A DNA stretch of 64,000 bases from Anastatus disparis. Taxonomy: Eukaryota > Arthropoda > Insecta > Hymenoptera > Eupelmidae. The notes beneath the pieces are model-generated. The model had not been told where the DNA came from. It saw only the letters and a list, made by a program, of their open reading frames with translations, and made no database searches. A program made the translations under genes and the position numbers. The stretch covers positions 10,971,501 through 11,035,500 of the forward strand of contig JAFFSR010000136.1 in assembly GCA_017163975.1 (NCBI GenBank). Direction: 5' to 3'. Below, one piece after another: positions 26,957 through 40,020 of the stretch; the first letter of the stretch is position 1, and each line of letters starts with the position of its first letter.

Positions 26957-28106
26957 ATAAACAAAAAAAAGTCAAGGCGTAATAAAATATATTTGCTGTT
27001 CTATCGATAAAAAAATGTTGCTTTAAAGTTTTTCTTATCAACTTGGAAAGAAATATATTTCGAAATCTCTGCACATTCTAAAGAGGAAGATTGATGGATT
27101 TTTTAATGAGAAATAAGAAAAACTCTTTCAATTTGTAAATTATGATTGATGCTGCCTTACTACAATTGCATAATTTTTACATGCAGTAACATGATAGCAT
27201 CAGCATTTGAATAGAATGTCTCCTTTTTGCGTTTTAATAATTTATGATTTTTTTATTAATAGTTCTATAAAATATTCTAGACTTTAAACTTATTAAGTCA
27301 TGAAAATAATTAATACTATGTAAATTCCATGTGATTTATAAACTTCAACTTGTATTATAAAATATTTTACCTAAGTTTTCAATTAAGTAAAACTTTAAAA
27401 GCTATTTTTAATGAAAAATCAAATGTAACTTGCTTCTTTAAAGTTGTATATATTTATATAACTATTTTGAAAATTATGTATATACAGATATATATTTCAC
27501 TGAAATTCGAGTCTCAATATAAAATTGTAATTCAATATTAAATATAAAATTAACAATCAATGAGTAGCAATTACATCTTTACGAATACTAAAAAATTATA
27601 GCACTGTTCTTAAAAATCTTGAAATCTGGTTTCATCTAAAATTATCTTTTTATTCTACTTTTAAAATAAAATTATATTTTAATGAAATAATTTGTAATAA
27701 AAAATTGATACAAATTCTTTCAAAATAAAAATCAAATAATTTTGAAAAAGTATTTCAAAAAAGATTCTATACCTAATAAATCACTGAAATCTCAAATTTT
27801 TGTTGACCATATCATATTTTTGTTGCGTTTATACTTTGTGTTCAAACTGTAAAGTCTTCTATCATTATTTATAAAAAAATGAAATAATCAAGATATGTAT
27901 CATTGTTTTTTTTATATATTGTATAATTTATATTTTAAGCATACAAATTTCATACAATCTATTCATAACAATTAATTATAACAAAATCATTTTAATATAG
28001 ATAAGCCTTGACAAATGCCTTGGCTCATCTACATTGTAAACATATCTTGTAATCACCAAATGTGATTTCACTCTGCATACCTATACATTCCTGATGTGAC
28101 CACAAG
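26957..28106. other. Convergent 3' intergenic interval
   Basis: This AT-rich interval lies between lace and Gemin6, which converge tail-to-tail. A 63-codon frame at 27,350-27,541 is low-complexity and not supported. I see no other feature. Confidence 0.6.
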
Positions 28107-28112
28107 TTTATT
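28107..28112 (-). terminator. Gemin6 polyadenylation signal (AATAAA on minus strand)
   Basis: TTTATT on the plus strand reads AATAAA on the minus strand, about 100 bases past the Gemin6 stop codon. Confidence 0.45.
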
Positions 28113-28212
28113 TTTGTAAGAAGTATTAGAACAAAATTCTTGTGTAAAATATATTAATATTAAATAAAACTCTAGCTATTCACTTACATTCAATCCTTTC
28201 CATAATAAATTT

Positions 28213-28972
28213 TTAATTTGGAATACGAGCTAAAATTGCTTGCATTCTTCTTAACATGGTACTGTTTAAGCAATGACAATTTTGAGATTTGTAAGGTGGT
28301 TCTATTCGTGCATCTTCAAAACATAGAACACCATTTTCTTCTGTAACAGGAATACGATTATCTAATAACGATTTCTTAACTAAATTCTTTCTTTTTGTTA
28401 TTTCTTCTTCATTATATTGTAAAGGTGGTGCAACAAACATTTCTGGCAATGGAACTTCTGTATCATGAAAGCAATGTAAAGCTTTAATTGCTGGTTTCAT
28501 AATAATTTTCATTTTCATTTTTTCTTCTCCTTCTTCAGGTTGCATCAGCACAATACTAAATTATAAAAAAAATATCAAATTTATTACAAGACAAGTATTC
28601 AACTAAAATTGTTTTTAAAAATGTAGAAAATACTGATTTCTCTAATACATTATGTATATTTATGAAAACTGCAGTTTAGTATCACCTGGTTGTCAATAGC
28701 TAACATATTTCTATTAAAATTAAATTTTTTATTTTATACAAGTTCAATTTGAGACAGTATTAAACGGCAGTTTTATTTGTTTACATTATTTTAAAATGAA
28801 ATTCTAACCTCTCTGATACCGGGTCAACTGTATACACAATGCCGGTATGAGTATTGGAATCCTCCAATGTTATTGTTACTTTTTTATTAATATAACTTTT
28901 ATAACAAAGTGGATCATTTCTATAAATATTATGTACGAAATTCGACGTCTCCTCATTTGTTTGATTAGACAT
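28213..28972 (-). CDS. Gemin6: Gemin6 (SMN complex subunit), complete
   Basis: Gemin6 pairs with Gemin7 inside the SMN complex, which loads Sm proteins on spliceosomal snRNAs in the cytoplasm. Two exons join in phase: 28,972-28,809 and 28,555-28,213, with donor GTTAGA and acceptor TTTAG, giving 168 aa (human 167). The N-terminal half is the Sm-like fold: KKVTITLEDSNTHTGIVYT followed by VDPVSESIVLM. The V/T-D-P-V-S-x-x-I-V-L string, formed across the splice junction, is the family hallmark. The C-terminal half has the helical segment RKNLVKKSLLDNRIPVTEE, then a conserved IEPPY motif, with C-N-S-T-M-L-R-R-M-Q near the end. Read without splicing, exon 1 would run into an early stop, so the intron is needed. 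The ATG at 28,972 is the only plausible start. The gene points toward lace. Confidence 0.93.
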
Positions 28973-29195
28973 AATGTTGGCGTTGCACTAATAATCGATG
29001 TTATTTTGATAACTTTCAAACTGGAGACTAGAACTGGTCTGCACAGTGCACTTTAATAATGCCCTAATTATGATTTTAAAATCGTTATGCTGATTATGTT
29101 GAAATAATTTTAAAATGAATCAACTGCTTGTTTGATGAATTATATTAACGTAATTAGGTTGACAATATACAATAAGTTTCTATACAGCGTGTTCG

Positions 29196-29315
29196 GTTTG
29201 ACGGTTAGGAAGATCTTAGGAAAATACATAGTACAGTAGATCTATATACATACTGCAACACCAAATATAGATATACTGTATTACATATTTTCCGCATCTT
29301 CCTGACTGTACAAAC
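29196..29315. repeat. 120-bp imperfect fold-back
   Basis: Two arms of about 50 bases pair at roughly 80% identity, starting with GTTTG and ending with CAAAC, around a loop of about 18 bases. The stem contains AGGAAGAT and GGAAAATA on one side, with complementary strings on the other. The size fits either a short MITE or a pre-miRNA-like hairpin. It lies about 220 bases upstream of the Gemin6 start codon. Confidence 0.5.
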
Positions 29316-31057
29316 AAACGCGCCCATTATTCCTTAATATTTGAAAAATTTAGAATTTAGAATTTTTAACTTTTGAATCTTTGAACCTATTAGATTATAT
29401 TAAAATTAAATTATAATTTTAAATTCATTAGTTATTTGCGGATATAGCTGTTGTGCATTTTTTAAAATAATAATATATTTATTACGTACTTAGGAGAATA
29501 ATATCGACTTTAAATCATCCACTTGTAAAATGAATTTGCTATGAATATTAACTATAATATTTATTTCAATAACAGATGTATTTATTGTGAAAATTAGAAA
29601 ATAATGCACAAATTATCAAATAAATTATATTATTTTGTACTTTTATAGAATCAGAAAATTTACTTTGTTGAGTTAACGTTACCTATGAATTCATGTAATA
29701 GCAATAAAATTGTAAAGTTTATTGGTAAAAAAAATTGTATAAAAAAATAAACATTGCTGACCATTGCCAAAACTATTACGATAGTGCGAGATGTAAATCC
29801 TAATTTGTTTATTTTTATTTTTAACAGTAAAAAATTTGTATTAAAAATTTTTGACTTTTGATGTTGAGTAATTTTTTAAAAACAAAGTTATAATTTTGCT
29901 GAATTTTTTCGATATTTTTGGCATCACCTTAAAAGAGAATAAAAGTGTAATAAAAATTATTCAAATGACATGAAAATTCAGTATTTTAAATTTTATTAGT
30001 AAGTATTATTAAACTCTTTACATACTTTGTCGTTATAATGAATAACTGATAGAACGCATTTTTTTTTCAATTAAAACATCCACACACCCAGCCAGACGTG
30101 ACGTACTCTAAACCACAACTATGTACTATCACACGATCCTCGACTTTATTAATAATCTACTGCCGCTTGTTCGGTGACTTTTTTAAATATTATTTTTTTT
30201 TCTTTTTTTGTGAAATCTACTTTCTGACATCGATCATTTATTTAATTTTATTTTTATTCATCTTTGAAACAGTCTGTAATATCGAACGTTTCATGTTAGT
30301 TTATTTTCAAGGGGCTTGCTGCTCCAAACTTTAAAACTGTGATATCTTCTTTGAATATCTTCAATGATGCTCAAGTGTAAGTATCCAAAATGGAAATTAT
30401 TTTTACTTTATACCAGCTGAAAATTATCTCATTAAAAAAAACGACAATTGAATTATATCCAAGAGTTTGAGTTTCGAGATTTTTATGAAACACATTACTT
30501 ATTTGAGTTCGGTTTCAGTTTAATATACACACTCTTAATTCATTTAAAACAAGTAAATGAAAAATAAAAATAACAACTAAAATATTTGATAAATGAGATG
30601 AAGAAAGTAGAACTTTTAAATAAAAATTAAAAGTGTATTGTGGCATTCAAATGAAATAGGTATAAGAATACAAAAGCTATCAATAATAAAGTAACAGAGA
30701 AGCCTTATCTATCACATAAACTTCTAACTATTACTCTAAACTTATTATATAATATTAAAAAAGAAAACACATTTACCGATTTTGAATATTAAAATATTTC
30801 AAAATTTGAAAACAATTCAAATTTTCCAAATACTTCATGTTCTTGAAAAAAGCGATTTGAAATACGGAAGGTTTGGAATAATATCAATGATAATAAAAAG
30901 ATCAAGAAAGATAGAAAAGAATGTGCGAATAATAAGACAAAAATTGTAAAACTTATGCGTTATCGATAATAGTTGTATTGAATAGCAAATAAATACAGCT
31001 TCATATCAAAAAGGTGACGGACAATCGATAATCGAAGGTCTCTTTCTCTCTTTTATT

Positions 31058-31246
31058 TTAATTTTTAAATTTTTCATCAATGACGGCCATTGGCAGTAGT
31101 GCACTTGGATCGGAGTATCCCCTGGGTCGCATAGTACAATTATTGTAATGGCTCCAAAAGCTCCGGATCGGAAGAGTCACCACTTGGCCGTCTAAAAGCA
31201 TACCCCGCTGATCGTACAAATTATACGCTCGTTCTCTCCCATTCAT
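31058..31246 (-). CDS. Unrecognised small ORF (62 aa), GC-richer than surroundings
   Basis: A 62-codon frame from ATG 31,246 lies in an island of about 45-50% GC amid sequence near 25% GC. The product is not low-complexity: it contains LLDGQVVTLPIRSFWSHYNN and RPRGYSDPSALLP, with no signal peptide or membrane segment. An in-frame TAA lies just upstream and I see no acceptor, so it would be intronless. A two-codon upstream frame (ATG GAT TTA TGA) overlaps its start. I do not recognise a family. It may be a small protein, part of a conserved non-coding RNA or XPO1 3' UTR, or a repeat fragment. Confidence 0.25.
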   Translation of the reverse strand: MNGRERAYNLYDQRGMLLDGQVVTLPIRSFWSHYNNCTMRPRGYSDPSALLPMAVIDEKFKN

Positions 31247-33643
31247 AAATCCATGTTTGTTTTTTTATTATTATTATTTTTTTAAATATATTCATTATTT
31301 TTTTCTTTTGTTGCCTTACACTTATCTCCTAGAGGCATGCGTAGACTGTTAATAGTCAAGTCCCATTCACCAGATAAGATATAATAATCAGCAGTAAATA
31401 CCCTTTTTGAATGATCGATCTCTAAAAAATTTTTCTCATTTTTCTTTAACCATCGTTTGAAACTCAGCTTAATAAAAGTGTATATCTTATCTTATATATC
31501 TTTCTCACTAAATTTATGGTGTACTCTTTGAAATTGTAAAGGAAGTATTGCCTATTATGTCTCTTAATATATTATAAATGACGCCGTCATTTACAAACTT
31601 TTTACTTATACATTGGACAGCTTGTTTACAAATTTATCATATCACATTTATTTAGCCAAAAAAAAAACACTTTTTTTATACAATTACCCTATTTATTCGC
31701 AATTCTTTTACGTTTAACATTTCATACATGTGAATCGCATTTACAATATTATTTTTCCTGTTTAATTTTTACCTTTCGCTCACTTTCTCATTCGCTCTTA
31801 TCTCTTGCGTTCTTTTCGTTTTCTTTTTCTAGGATTCTACAATTTTTATTGAACATATATTATTTTGCGTTAGTCAATTCATCAACGAAATGTTTTCAAA
31901 ATTTTTCGTCTATATATTTTCCTTTTACAATTCACACGATTTGAAAAGAGCTTCTACGATGACGCGATATCCATTAAGGGTACTTACTTCACGTTATTAT
32001 TTTCTATGACTTTATAAAAAGGATTCACGTATTTATTTGTAGAAAATATTTCTAGATTCCTGCCTACCTACACATTTCAATCCACTCGATTAATGATCAT
32101 TTGAAACTTCTTGCTTCTCATGCTCTCTGATTCACGTTCTCTCTTTCTTTCGCTCTTTCTCTCCAAAAATCATTTGGATTTCGGTTGCTTTTTTTGTCAC
32201 TTTTGTAGCATTATGTTTTAAAGGTGATTTTCTCAAACGCGTACGCCAGCGATGCACATTTGAATTAGAAAATAAATTGACTAAGATAGAGACAATAAAA
32301 TTTTGAAAAATCATTTTATTTTAATTAATTTATACAACTATTATTTCATCTAGAGATTCAATGATTATTTTGTACAAACTAAACAATCAATCTATACAAA
32401 CGTATATGATTTTTCATTGATATTTCTAGATAATCTTAAAACATTTGTTACACAAATTAATATAAATTAATTTTACATATTATTTTTAAAAAATTAATAA
32501 TTAATTTTATTAAAAAACAAATAAAGAAAGAAAGAAAAGAAAAAGAAAAAATAAATTTCTTTTTGATTTTTCAAAATTTTAATTTGGCTTTCTTCAAAAT
32601 AAAATGCAAAAACAATTACGTATGCTCTTTTTTGAGTGAAGAAGGTATTATACTCTTTATCTAGTAACAACATAGATTGAGCGACGTAATGGTCCCAGAT
32701 TTGCACAAATAAATTCAAGCCATACTTTGAAATAGTAACATACAACTCATTTTCAAAATATTGACTTCAGAAATTAAAGTCTTAGGCTATTTCTCTTAGC
32801 ATTTGTGAATTAAATGAGTGAAAAATGAAATGCTTTGATCGCAACTACATGTATCTATATTTTATTAATTGTACATATTTAATGCTGAAGGCCTCTAAAA
32901 CAGCAATTACTATTTAATCGAACCTTTCGAATAATTTCTTAGAACACCAGTAATAAATTGCGATCATTTACTTAATTTACATGGTACCAATTCAAAATCC
33001 GCAGTTGATATAAATAACTGTAATATTAATATTATAATACAACTTCACTCGGATAAAAACACACATATTCGTCTATCACATTTAAATCGCTCAAAATCCT
33101 GCTACGGCGATCCCATTTAATGCACTAGATCTTTCATACTCTTGCTGTTCTTATTCACAATAACACATTTACAATTTCGTTTTCAATGCAATACATATTT
33201 TCAAGGTTTGTATTTGTAACATTATGCAAGAAGAAAAATGTGTACATTTAATTTGACGTACTTAATGCAACATTTTATTTTATTGTAACAGAGTAGCATT
33301 TTTCTTCACTGACAGAAAGTTCATTTTCAAAGCTGCCATTAAATTATATTTCAAGGGGACTTGACTTATGTTGTGACCAAAAAGTCATATGATCTTTCGC
33401 ACGCGTAAATACAATGTCTCAACACACTCATGGTCTCGCGGAATAATATTAGATATTTTTTATTTTATTATTCGTTCATCTTACGCATTTATCCTCAACT
33501 ATAATTCCTAAATAGGAAACATAGTTCAATCATAAGCGTACACGAAATAGCATCGCCAAGCAGACATTTCACATTTTTACCCACAACAAAAACTTCATTT
33601 TCATTTTTAAAATCCTATAACAGATAAACAAACAGTCATCGCG

Positions 33644-33649
33644 TTTATT
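33644..33649 (-). terminator. XPO1 candidate polyadenylation signal
   Basis: AATAAA on the minus strand about 230 bases after the XPO1 stop codon. Longer 3' UTRs are possible because further AT-rich sequence follows. Confidence 0.35.
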
Positions 33650-33876
33650 GGTTTTACCCTTGTAACAATGGGCAAATAGTTATATTTTACACTCGTCGTT
33701 TTTTTTCTCAGTTTTTTTTGTCTTTTTTTTTTATAAACGTGTCTGTGTCGTAGTTTCGCGTACTCGATAGTGGCGGTAGGATTGGTTGCAGGCAAAGAAA
33801 AACAATAGTACCTACAGCAGAGCGTCATTTGTTCTGATGTGCAGAAAAACTTGATAGGGGCTAATTGGCGGATTGT

Positions 33877-36800
33877 TCAGTCCTGCATTTCCTCTGGCAT
33901 TTCGTGAGGATTGATAATACCGGGTACTGCCATTTGTTGTCGTCTTTTTTCTTCTTGAGCCGTTCGTAAGGCCGTATCTCGTTCTTCCAAGTACAGATCA
34001 GAATCATCTTCTCCAGTGTATTCCTTATTGTTAAATTATAAATTTTCAATTTCAATTTTTATTATTATTGAATTGTGAAATATTGAATTATGAAAAAATT
34101 GAAATGAAAAGTATGCGTACATCTTATCTATATATTAGAATGTATAATTAATAAAAGAATTACTTACTCTAATTTGAACCAAGAAATCCCTTAAATGTTC
34201 CTTGAAAGCTGGGATATCTTGATTGAGGTTAAAAAGACCTTGGACTGTAATTTTAATTTGATTGTCCGTCAAGTGGGGGAACGCGGCCTTTAACAACCTC
34301 GCCACAAACTCTTGGACGTATAGCGTATTATCCGGTACTGGACCGAGAGGTACTTTTATTCTTCCTAATTCAACTAAAGTGAACATGTATGCCAAAATAG
34401 TTGCATGCATTGTCAGACCTAGTGTTAGAATAAATAAAATTTTAAAAATAAAACAAGAAAATAATTTATATTAAAAAACAACAATTATAATTTACCAGCT
34501 GTGTGTGATGTATCTGTAACAACACTAAATATATGTTGAAGGATGTCTGTAAAATATGTTTGATAGAAACTTTGAGCGGCCTCTTCGTGTTTTTCCATAT
34601 TTCTAAATAATTGATACAAAATTTGTAAACCCGTATCTGCAACGTTCCTCATAGTGTGTTTGAAAGCCCAGATAACAGAGTCAAGAACCAATTTAAATTG
34701 TACTGGTTGTATTGAAAGACAAGCAGGAAAACAGTGGACATTTACTGCCTACAAATAAAATAAATTATATTTCAATTTTAAATTTCATTGGTATTATTAT
34801 ATTATTCTATGTTTAAATTAAAAGTCAAAGAACAAATACAATCTAAAAATATATTACCTGCAACAGTAAGAAAAAGTTCGTTCTGTGTTCTGGAAATTCT
34901 TCAAAATTTTTGTTAATCATATCTAGAGTACACTTGAATACGGCATCAAATATTTTGGGCACCTCATTGGTAATATGACCTTCAAGTTTATTCACAATGA
35001 TCGCCATCGCACTGAGCACTTCGGGCTCTCTAGCATGAGGAATATTTGTTTTCTGATAATCTAATAGCACTGCATCTAATAAATGTGGTATAAAATTATC
35101 TAAAACCTACAATGAAATAAAGTGAATAAATTAAGAATTTGAAAACGTCTAAATTACTTTATTATTTAATAATTATTAAATTTACCATTTGATGATCGTT
35201 AGATCTGTTAATCCAATCTGCTATCAACTTGAGTGTTTCTTTTCTAACAACACCCATGACTTTAATCAATGGCTGCTTCAATACCAATTCACCATTCAAA
35301 GCTATCGCAGCTTGTATATTTTCACTCATGACCTGAATGAAAGTTAAATCAACTTTTAATAAAAGAACATTGAAAAATTCAAAAAAAAGTTTAACAAAAT
35401 ACATACCTTGTATACATTTAACATATCTAAATATATTCTTCCAAGTTGTATCACATAAGGATGACCAAGAGCTTTACACGCTCTTACATTTGTTTTGAGA
35501 ATGTTAGCAAGCTGTTTTACAGCTTCTGGATCCTTTAATACTTCGACGTTCTATTTAAAAAAAATATTAAAATTAATTTTTTTGTAATAAACTTAATATT
35601 TTCAAATGATTATTTAAATCAATCATACCTTTGCTGCTTGACTGATTATATCGTCCCAAACTTGATTTGGGAGAAGCATATATTTTTCTATCAAACGCTC
35701 TTGCATTAAAGAATCTACTTGTGCACTGATCATATATCCTACAGCTTCATAAAAAGTATGCACCTATTATAAAAAAATATATAAAGCGGTTTATTAGTTA
35801 ACGTATTTTTAAAAATTTTAAATAATACTTAAATCTGAAAAGTAGAATGTAAAATATACCTGCTGCGTTTGAAGATCACAAATGATACTACTAATAGTAG
35901 ACAATATTTCTTCAATGAAAGGCATAGCCTCTCCAAGTTGTACAGTTACAAAATGTCTTCTACATTTTAACGCAATTTTAATAAAAGTATCACAAGCCAT
36001 ATCTTGTACACCCTCATGAGTTTCTAAAATTTATTAACAGTAAAATATCATCAAATAAAAAATATCATTACAAGAAAAAAATAAATAAAAACATTAATAT
36101 TCTTACCATGCATGAATTCGAAAAGTTTGTTAACAACAGTTTTTAAAAATTTCCAATGGGCTCTTAAAAATCGTGGATACTGTCCAACAACGTACATAAT
36201 ATTACTTGCGATAATAGCTTTATTATCTTTACCCTTTTTCTGTTCACACAAACCCAGTAAGTCTTTAATTACTGTCACTAAAAATCGTTTTTCATCTTCT
36301 TCATGCATTGCACCAGAAATACTTCCTATAGCCCAACACAACTGTAAATAAATATTCGCGATTATTCATCTTTTTCTAATAATTTAAAATAAAATTTTGC
36401 AATTATAATGCAGATTAGTTTTTATATAACATACCGTATTAAGATTTTTCCATGACCATTCAGAACCATTAACTTGGTTCTGTAGTTTCTCAGTCATAAC
36501 ACGCTCAGTATCCATGTAATCAAGATGAGTCAGATATACTAAAGTTTCTCTCATATTCTTATATAAGTTGATAGAATCAGTATCTTTCATAAATTCCCGA
36601 ACAACTTCACCATTTTCATTTTCAACAACAAGCACTTCTTCAGGTTTGGCCATTCTACTTATCATAATGTAGCGCACTTTAGTAAGAACTTGAGAATAAA
36701 ACAGTCTTCGAGGCGGAACGGTGATATTTTTATTCATATAAATGGGTGATGATGGTATAAATGGATGTTCTCTGTATAAATCTGAGGCAAGACTATTCCA

Positions 36801-38160
36801 ATATTCCAAACAAATCTTGAAAATTTCAACTTCTTCTACTTCTGAAATCAACACTAGATAATGTAATGCTTTAAGTAGTACATCATTTAATTGCTTCTTC
36901 TCTACCAATGGTCCATGTTCTTTCAAGTAAGTGCACAAAAACATAGCCAGATTTTGTATAAAATTTTGCTCTTGGTCTTGACCAACTGCATAAGCATCAC
37001 GAATGTTAGTTTCCAAAGGCAGCATTAGCTCTAATTGTTGCATCGTGTTTACAAACAGTACAACAAACATGTCATCATAATTGGGCACCGTTACTTCAGC
37101 TATTGCAGTTAAACACTTCAACGTAACATTTCTGAATATTGGAACGTTTAAAAACTGAAAACGTATTTTTATAATATAAGAAAAAAAGTTAATTAAATAA
37201 TAAAAATCGAAAATGAAATGGTATCTTTTAAAACTTACTTTAAATATTAATGTATTGATTAGTTTAGTTTCAAAAATGTATCCTAATGGAATCCAATTTA
37301 AAAATCTCAAAAGAGTTTCCAAAGTAACTGCTACAAGGGGAACGTTTTGTGAATTCTCCATAACAAATTGACAAAGTTGAAAAATCTGTGAAAACTCGCT
37401 GCACATGGTGTCTTTTAAATGCTTTGCTTTTGTTTGAGTCATTTGCCCACTAGAAAAGTCAAATACTTCTTCTGACAATAATTTTAAAATAGCCATGTTA
37501 TTTTGACATAGGCTTTCATTAGTCTTACTGGCACCCACAATATCACCAATAAAGGACTCCCAATTTCTTGGCCACTCTCTTTTCAATACCTATATATACC
37601 AAAATAATTTGTTTTAAAAATTTATCAAAAATTTTATAAATATTAATACTTTTTAAATGGAAAAATTAAAATAAAATATTACCTGAACCAGAATCATATT
37701 CAATTTACTGAGATAAACTTTGGAAGATTCTAGTGTCTCAGGATCACTACTTGTTTTTATAATCAAACCAACAATGTATTTTTTTATGCCCTCACATTGA
37801 TTTCGTGGTAATACTTTCCAACGAGTTTTGATGACTTGTTCCAAAATTTGTAATGCATAGTATTTTGTTTGTTGATTCTAAAATGTAAAATATTACGTTG
37901 AATTTATTTTAATAAAATTAATATTAAAATAATTAAAACAAATATACATGTATTTTATTTACCTGTGAAAATTCCAAAATTGTATCAACTCGTGTCCATG
38001 CATCGGGATGTTCCTTAAGTGTAGTCAATATCTCTTGTGCAACTCGTTGTTCATCACCTATTCCCGAGTACATACATCCTACTATATTATCAAGAAGCGT
38101 TATATCCAATTTCTGGTTAAAATCCAGTAATTTAGACGCTTGCTCAGCTAAAGTTGCCAT
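33877..38160 (-). CDS. emb: Exportin-1 (XPO1/CRM1/embargoed), complete
   Basis: This is the main nuclear export receptor. It binds leucine-rich NES cargo together with Ran-GTP and carries it through nuclear pores. Thirteen coding exons join in frame: 38,160-37,963; 37,877-37,683; 37,589-37,239; 37,154-36,435; 36,341-36,107; 36,023-35,860; 35,763-35,629; 35,550-35,407; 35,332-35,186; 35,106-34,858; 34,748-34,496; 34,418-34,168; 34,023-33,877. The product is 1,062 aa (human 1,071). The N-terminal importin-beta-like region is followed by HEAT repeats, the acidic loop containing [15 protein letters not shown], and the NES groove with [17 protein letters not shown]. Cys520 there corresponds to human Cys528, the leptomycin B target, so sensitivity is predicted. 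The C-terminus ends in [11 protein letters not shown]. All introns are small (about 60-100 bases). The gene is transcribed away from RAB3GAP2, and an untranslated exon lies upstream. Confidence 0.98.
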
Positions 38161-38196
38161 TTTCTCTTATCAATTCTTTCACTTCAAACACACAAA
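38161..38196 (-). other. XPO1 5' UTR portion of exon 2 (acceptor at 38,197)
   Basis: Immediately upstream of the XPO1 ATG is a strong pyrimidine-tract acceptor (CTTTTTTTTTTCAG) at 38,197. The start-codon exon is therefore preceded by an intron and the first exon is untranslated. Confidence 0.6.
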
Positions 38197-39853
38197 CTGA
38201 AAAAAAAAAGTAAGAAAACGAAATTAATAATATTATATCATAATATAAACATTAGAATTGAAAAAAAAAAGAAAAACAATTTTCTGTACTTTTAAAACTA
38301 AAATATTGTGTTTTTATAAATATTTATATTTACACATCATTCATTTAACGATTCATAAAATTGAACTTTTAATTAATGATATTACAAAAAAAAACATGTG
38401 ATATGAATAAAATATAGAACAGAACTATGAAGTAAATTTAATAATAAAACTAGCCAATATAGGCAAATAATTTTTCTTGAACAAACTGATAAATTGCAGT
38501 TATAAAGTATTAGAATAAAACATTTATGATTTTGTATAATTTATTTTATTGTATAAATTATGAACTTTTAAAATAAATATTTAAATTAAATAAAAAAAAA
38601 AAAAAAAACTATTTTTTGAAAATTTGTAATAAATGTATATAACAAGGAAAAAATACCAATCATAGTTAAAGAGAATATTTGGAATGTGGAATACATTTTA
38701 TTTATTTAGTATATTTTAAATGTTAAAATGAAAAGAAATTACAGCTACAATAAAACGCTTTTTGAACATGAAATAGTGTATAAATAACAAAAAGATAGTT
38801 AGATAACAATTTAGAAAACTAATAACTCAATAATGTTTTAAATTACTAAAGTAGATAAATAGGAAAATTTGGAGCAGCCTAAAATTCCAACTCGTGGAGA
38901 AACTAATTAAAATATGAAAAGTGTACAATAAGAATGCAACTACGTGGAAAATGTTGTCTTAATCCGTTTGTAACGTATAGAACGACGCAACAAAACATGC
39001 AGTGTCTGGAACCAAACATATCTTGAAATACAAAACGACTAAATAGAGTTTAAAATATTAAACTAATTTCATAGCAGATATCCTACAAACGTAAACGAAT
39101 TTCTGGAAAATGTGATTTCTCGCGCGAGTGATCAGAAAAAAAAAGAGAAGTCACCGCACTGCAACCGTTTAAAAGAACGTAACATAACCTAGATTTTGTG
39201 TGCATAAATATATTAATCAAATATTTTTGGAGAATTTTTATAGAGTGAGTATTTAATTTGAGAGGTTAAAAGCTGAAAGGAGTAAAATTAAAAGTTTAAA
39301 TAAATGTTATGTACTCGTAGAAGATGTTTCTAAAGAGGAATGAGGGCGCGTTCTATTCCCTTGTGTGTGTTCTCCCTCTTTTTCTTAAGCGGTCTTTTGC
39401 GAGCGCTTGTTTCCCGACAGTAGAGCCTCTAAGATAAAAAGAAAACGCGCGGAACTTTTATTTGTACATTTTATGATACTCACAATTAATTCATACGAGA
39501 AACATTAATTTTGGTTATGATGAAAAAAATAAGGCTCTCTTGTAACACTAATTCAGAAAAAGACTTACACTTGTTAAATTTTCTCAGTTTCTCTTGTTCT
39601 TTCTCTCTCTTTCTCAGAGATCGCACGCGTGCACATATAGACAACACACATACATACTGAGCATTCGGCTTTTGCGGCTCGACCCGTAAAAAGAGAGCCG
39701 AGCCGAGTCGGGTTAAGTCCGAACGAACAGACTTGTCGGAGTGAGAGAGACACGCACACACGCGGCTTCGACACAGCAAAGTTTGCACGTGCAGATGTGT
39801 GTGTCTGTGTGAGTATATCAATTAATACATAGAATACAATAGCACGAACTCAC
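38197..39853 (-). other. Probable XPO1 5' UTR intron
   Basis: AT-rich sequence between the acceptor at 38,197 and a good donor (GTGAGT, from 39,853). It holds homopolymer A runs and a CT-rich tract near 39,590 but no supported coding sequence. The pairing of these two sites is inferred. Confidence 0.4.
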
Positions 39854-40020
39854 CCTTTATGATTGCATGCAATTAAACGCGCACTATGCACGTTTAATTG
39901 CAATCTTTTCAACGCACTTAACCAAATAGAAGAAAAGCGGTCTTCCCGCGCGTTATTGCCGCCGACCAATTTTCGTTATTTGCGTTTTCACGCGCATCAC
40001 ACAGTCGCCATCTCGTGCGC
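39854..40020 (-). promoter_or_regulatory. Candidate XPO1 untranslated exon 1 and promoter
   Basis: This GC-richer island reads on the minus strand through GTCGCGCACGAGATGGCGAC to a donor GG|GTGAGT at 39,854/39,853. It is about 1.7 kb upstream of the XPO1 acceptor, in the right orientation for a 5' untranslated exon. It contains a fold-back (39,861-39,905), so the leader RNA could form a stem near its 3' end. Confidence 0.35.
39861..39905. repeat. Inverted repeat in XPO1 upstream region
   Basis: GATTGCATGCAATTAAACG pairs with CGTTTAATTGCAATC. The arms are identical except for a 4-base insertion in the left one, and the loop is about 11 bases. Confidence 0.55.

Larger units (their letters stand above)
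28973..33643. other. Interval between Gemin6 and the XPO1 3' end
   Basis: This is the 5' flank of Gemin6 followed by a long stretch downstream of XPO1 on the same strand. It holds a 120-bp fold-back (29,196-29,315) and an isolated GC-richer small reading frame (31,058-31,246). The remaining T-rich sequence (31,250-32,300) could be distal 3' UTR of XPO1. No transposase, tRNA or conserved exon was recognised. Confidence 0.5.
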
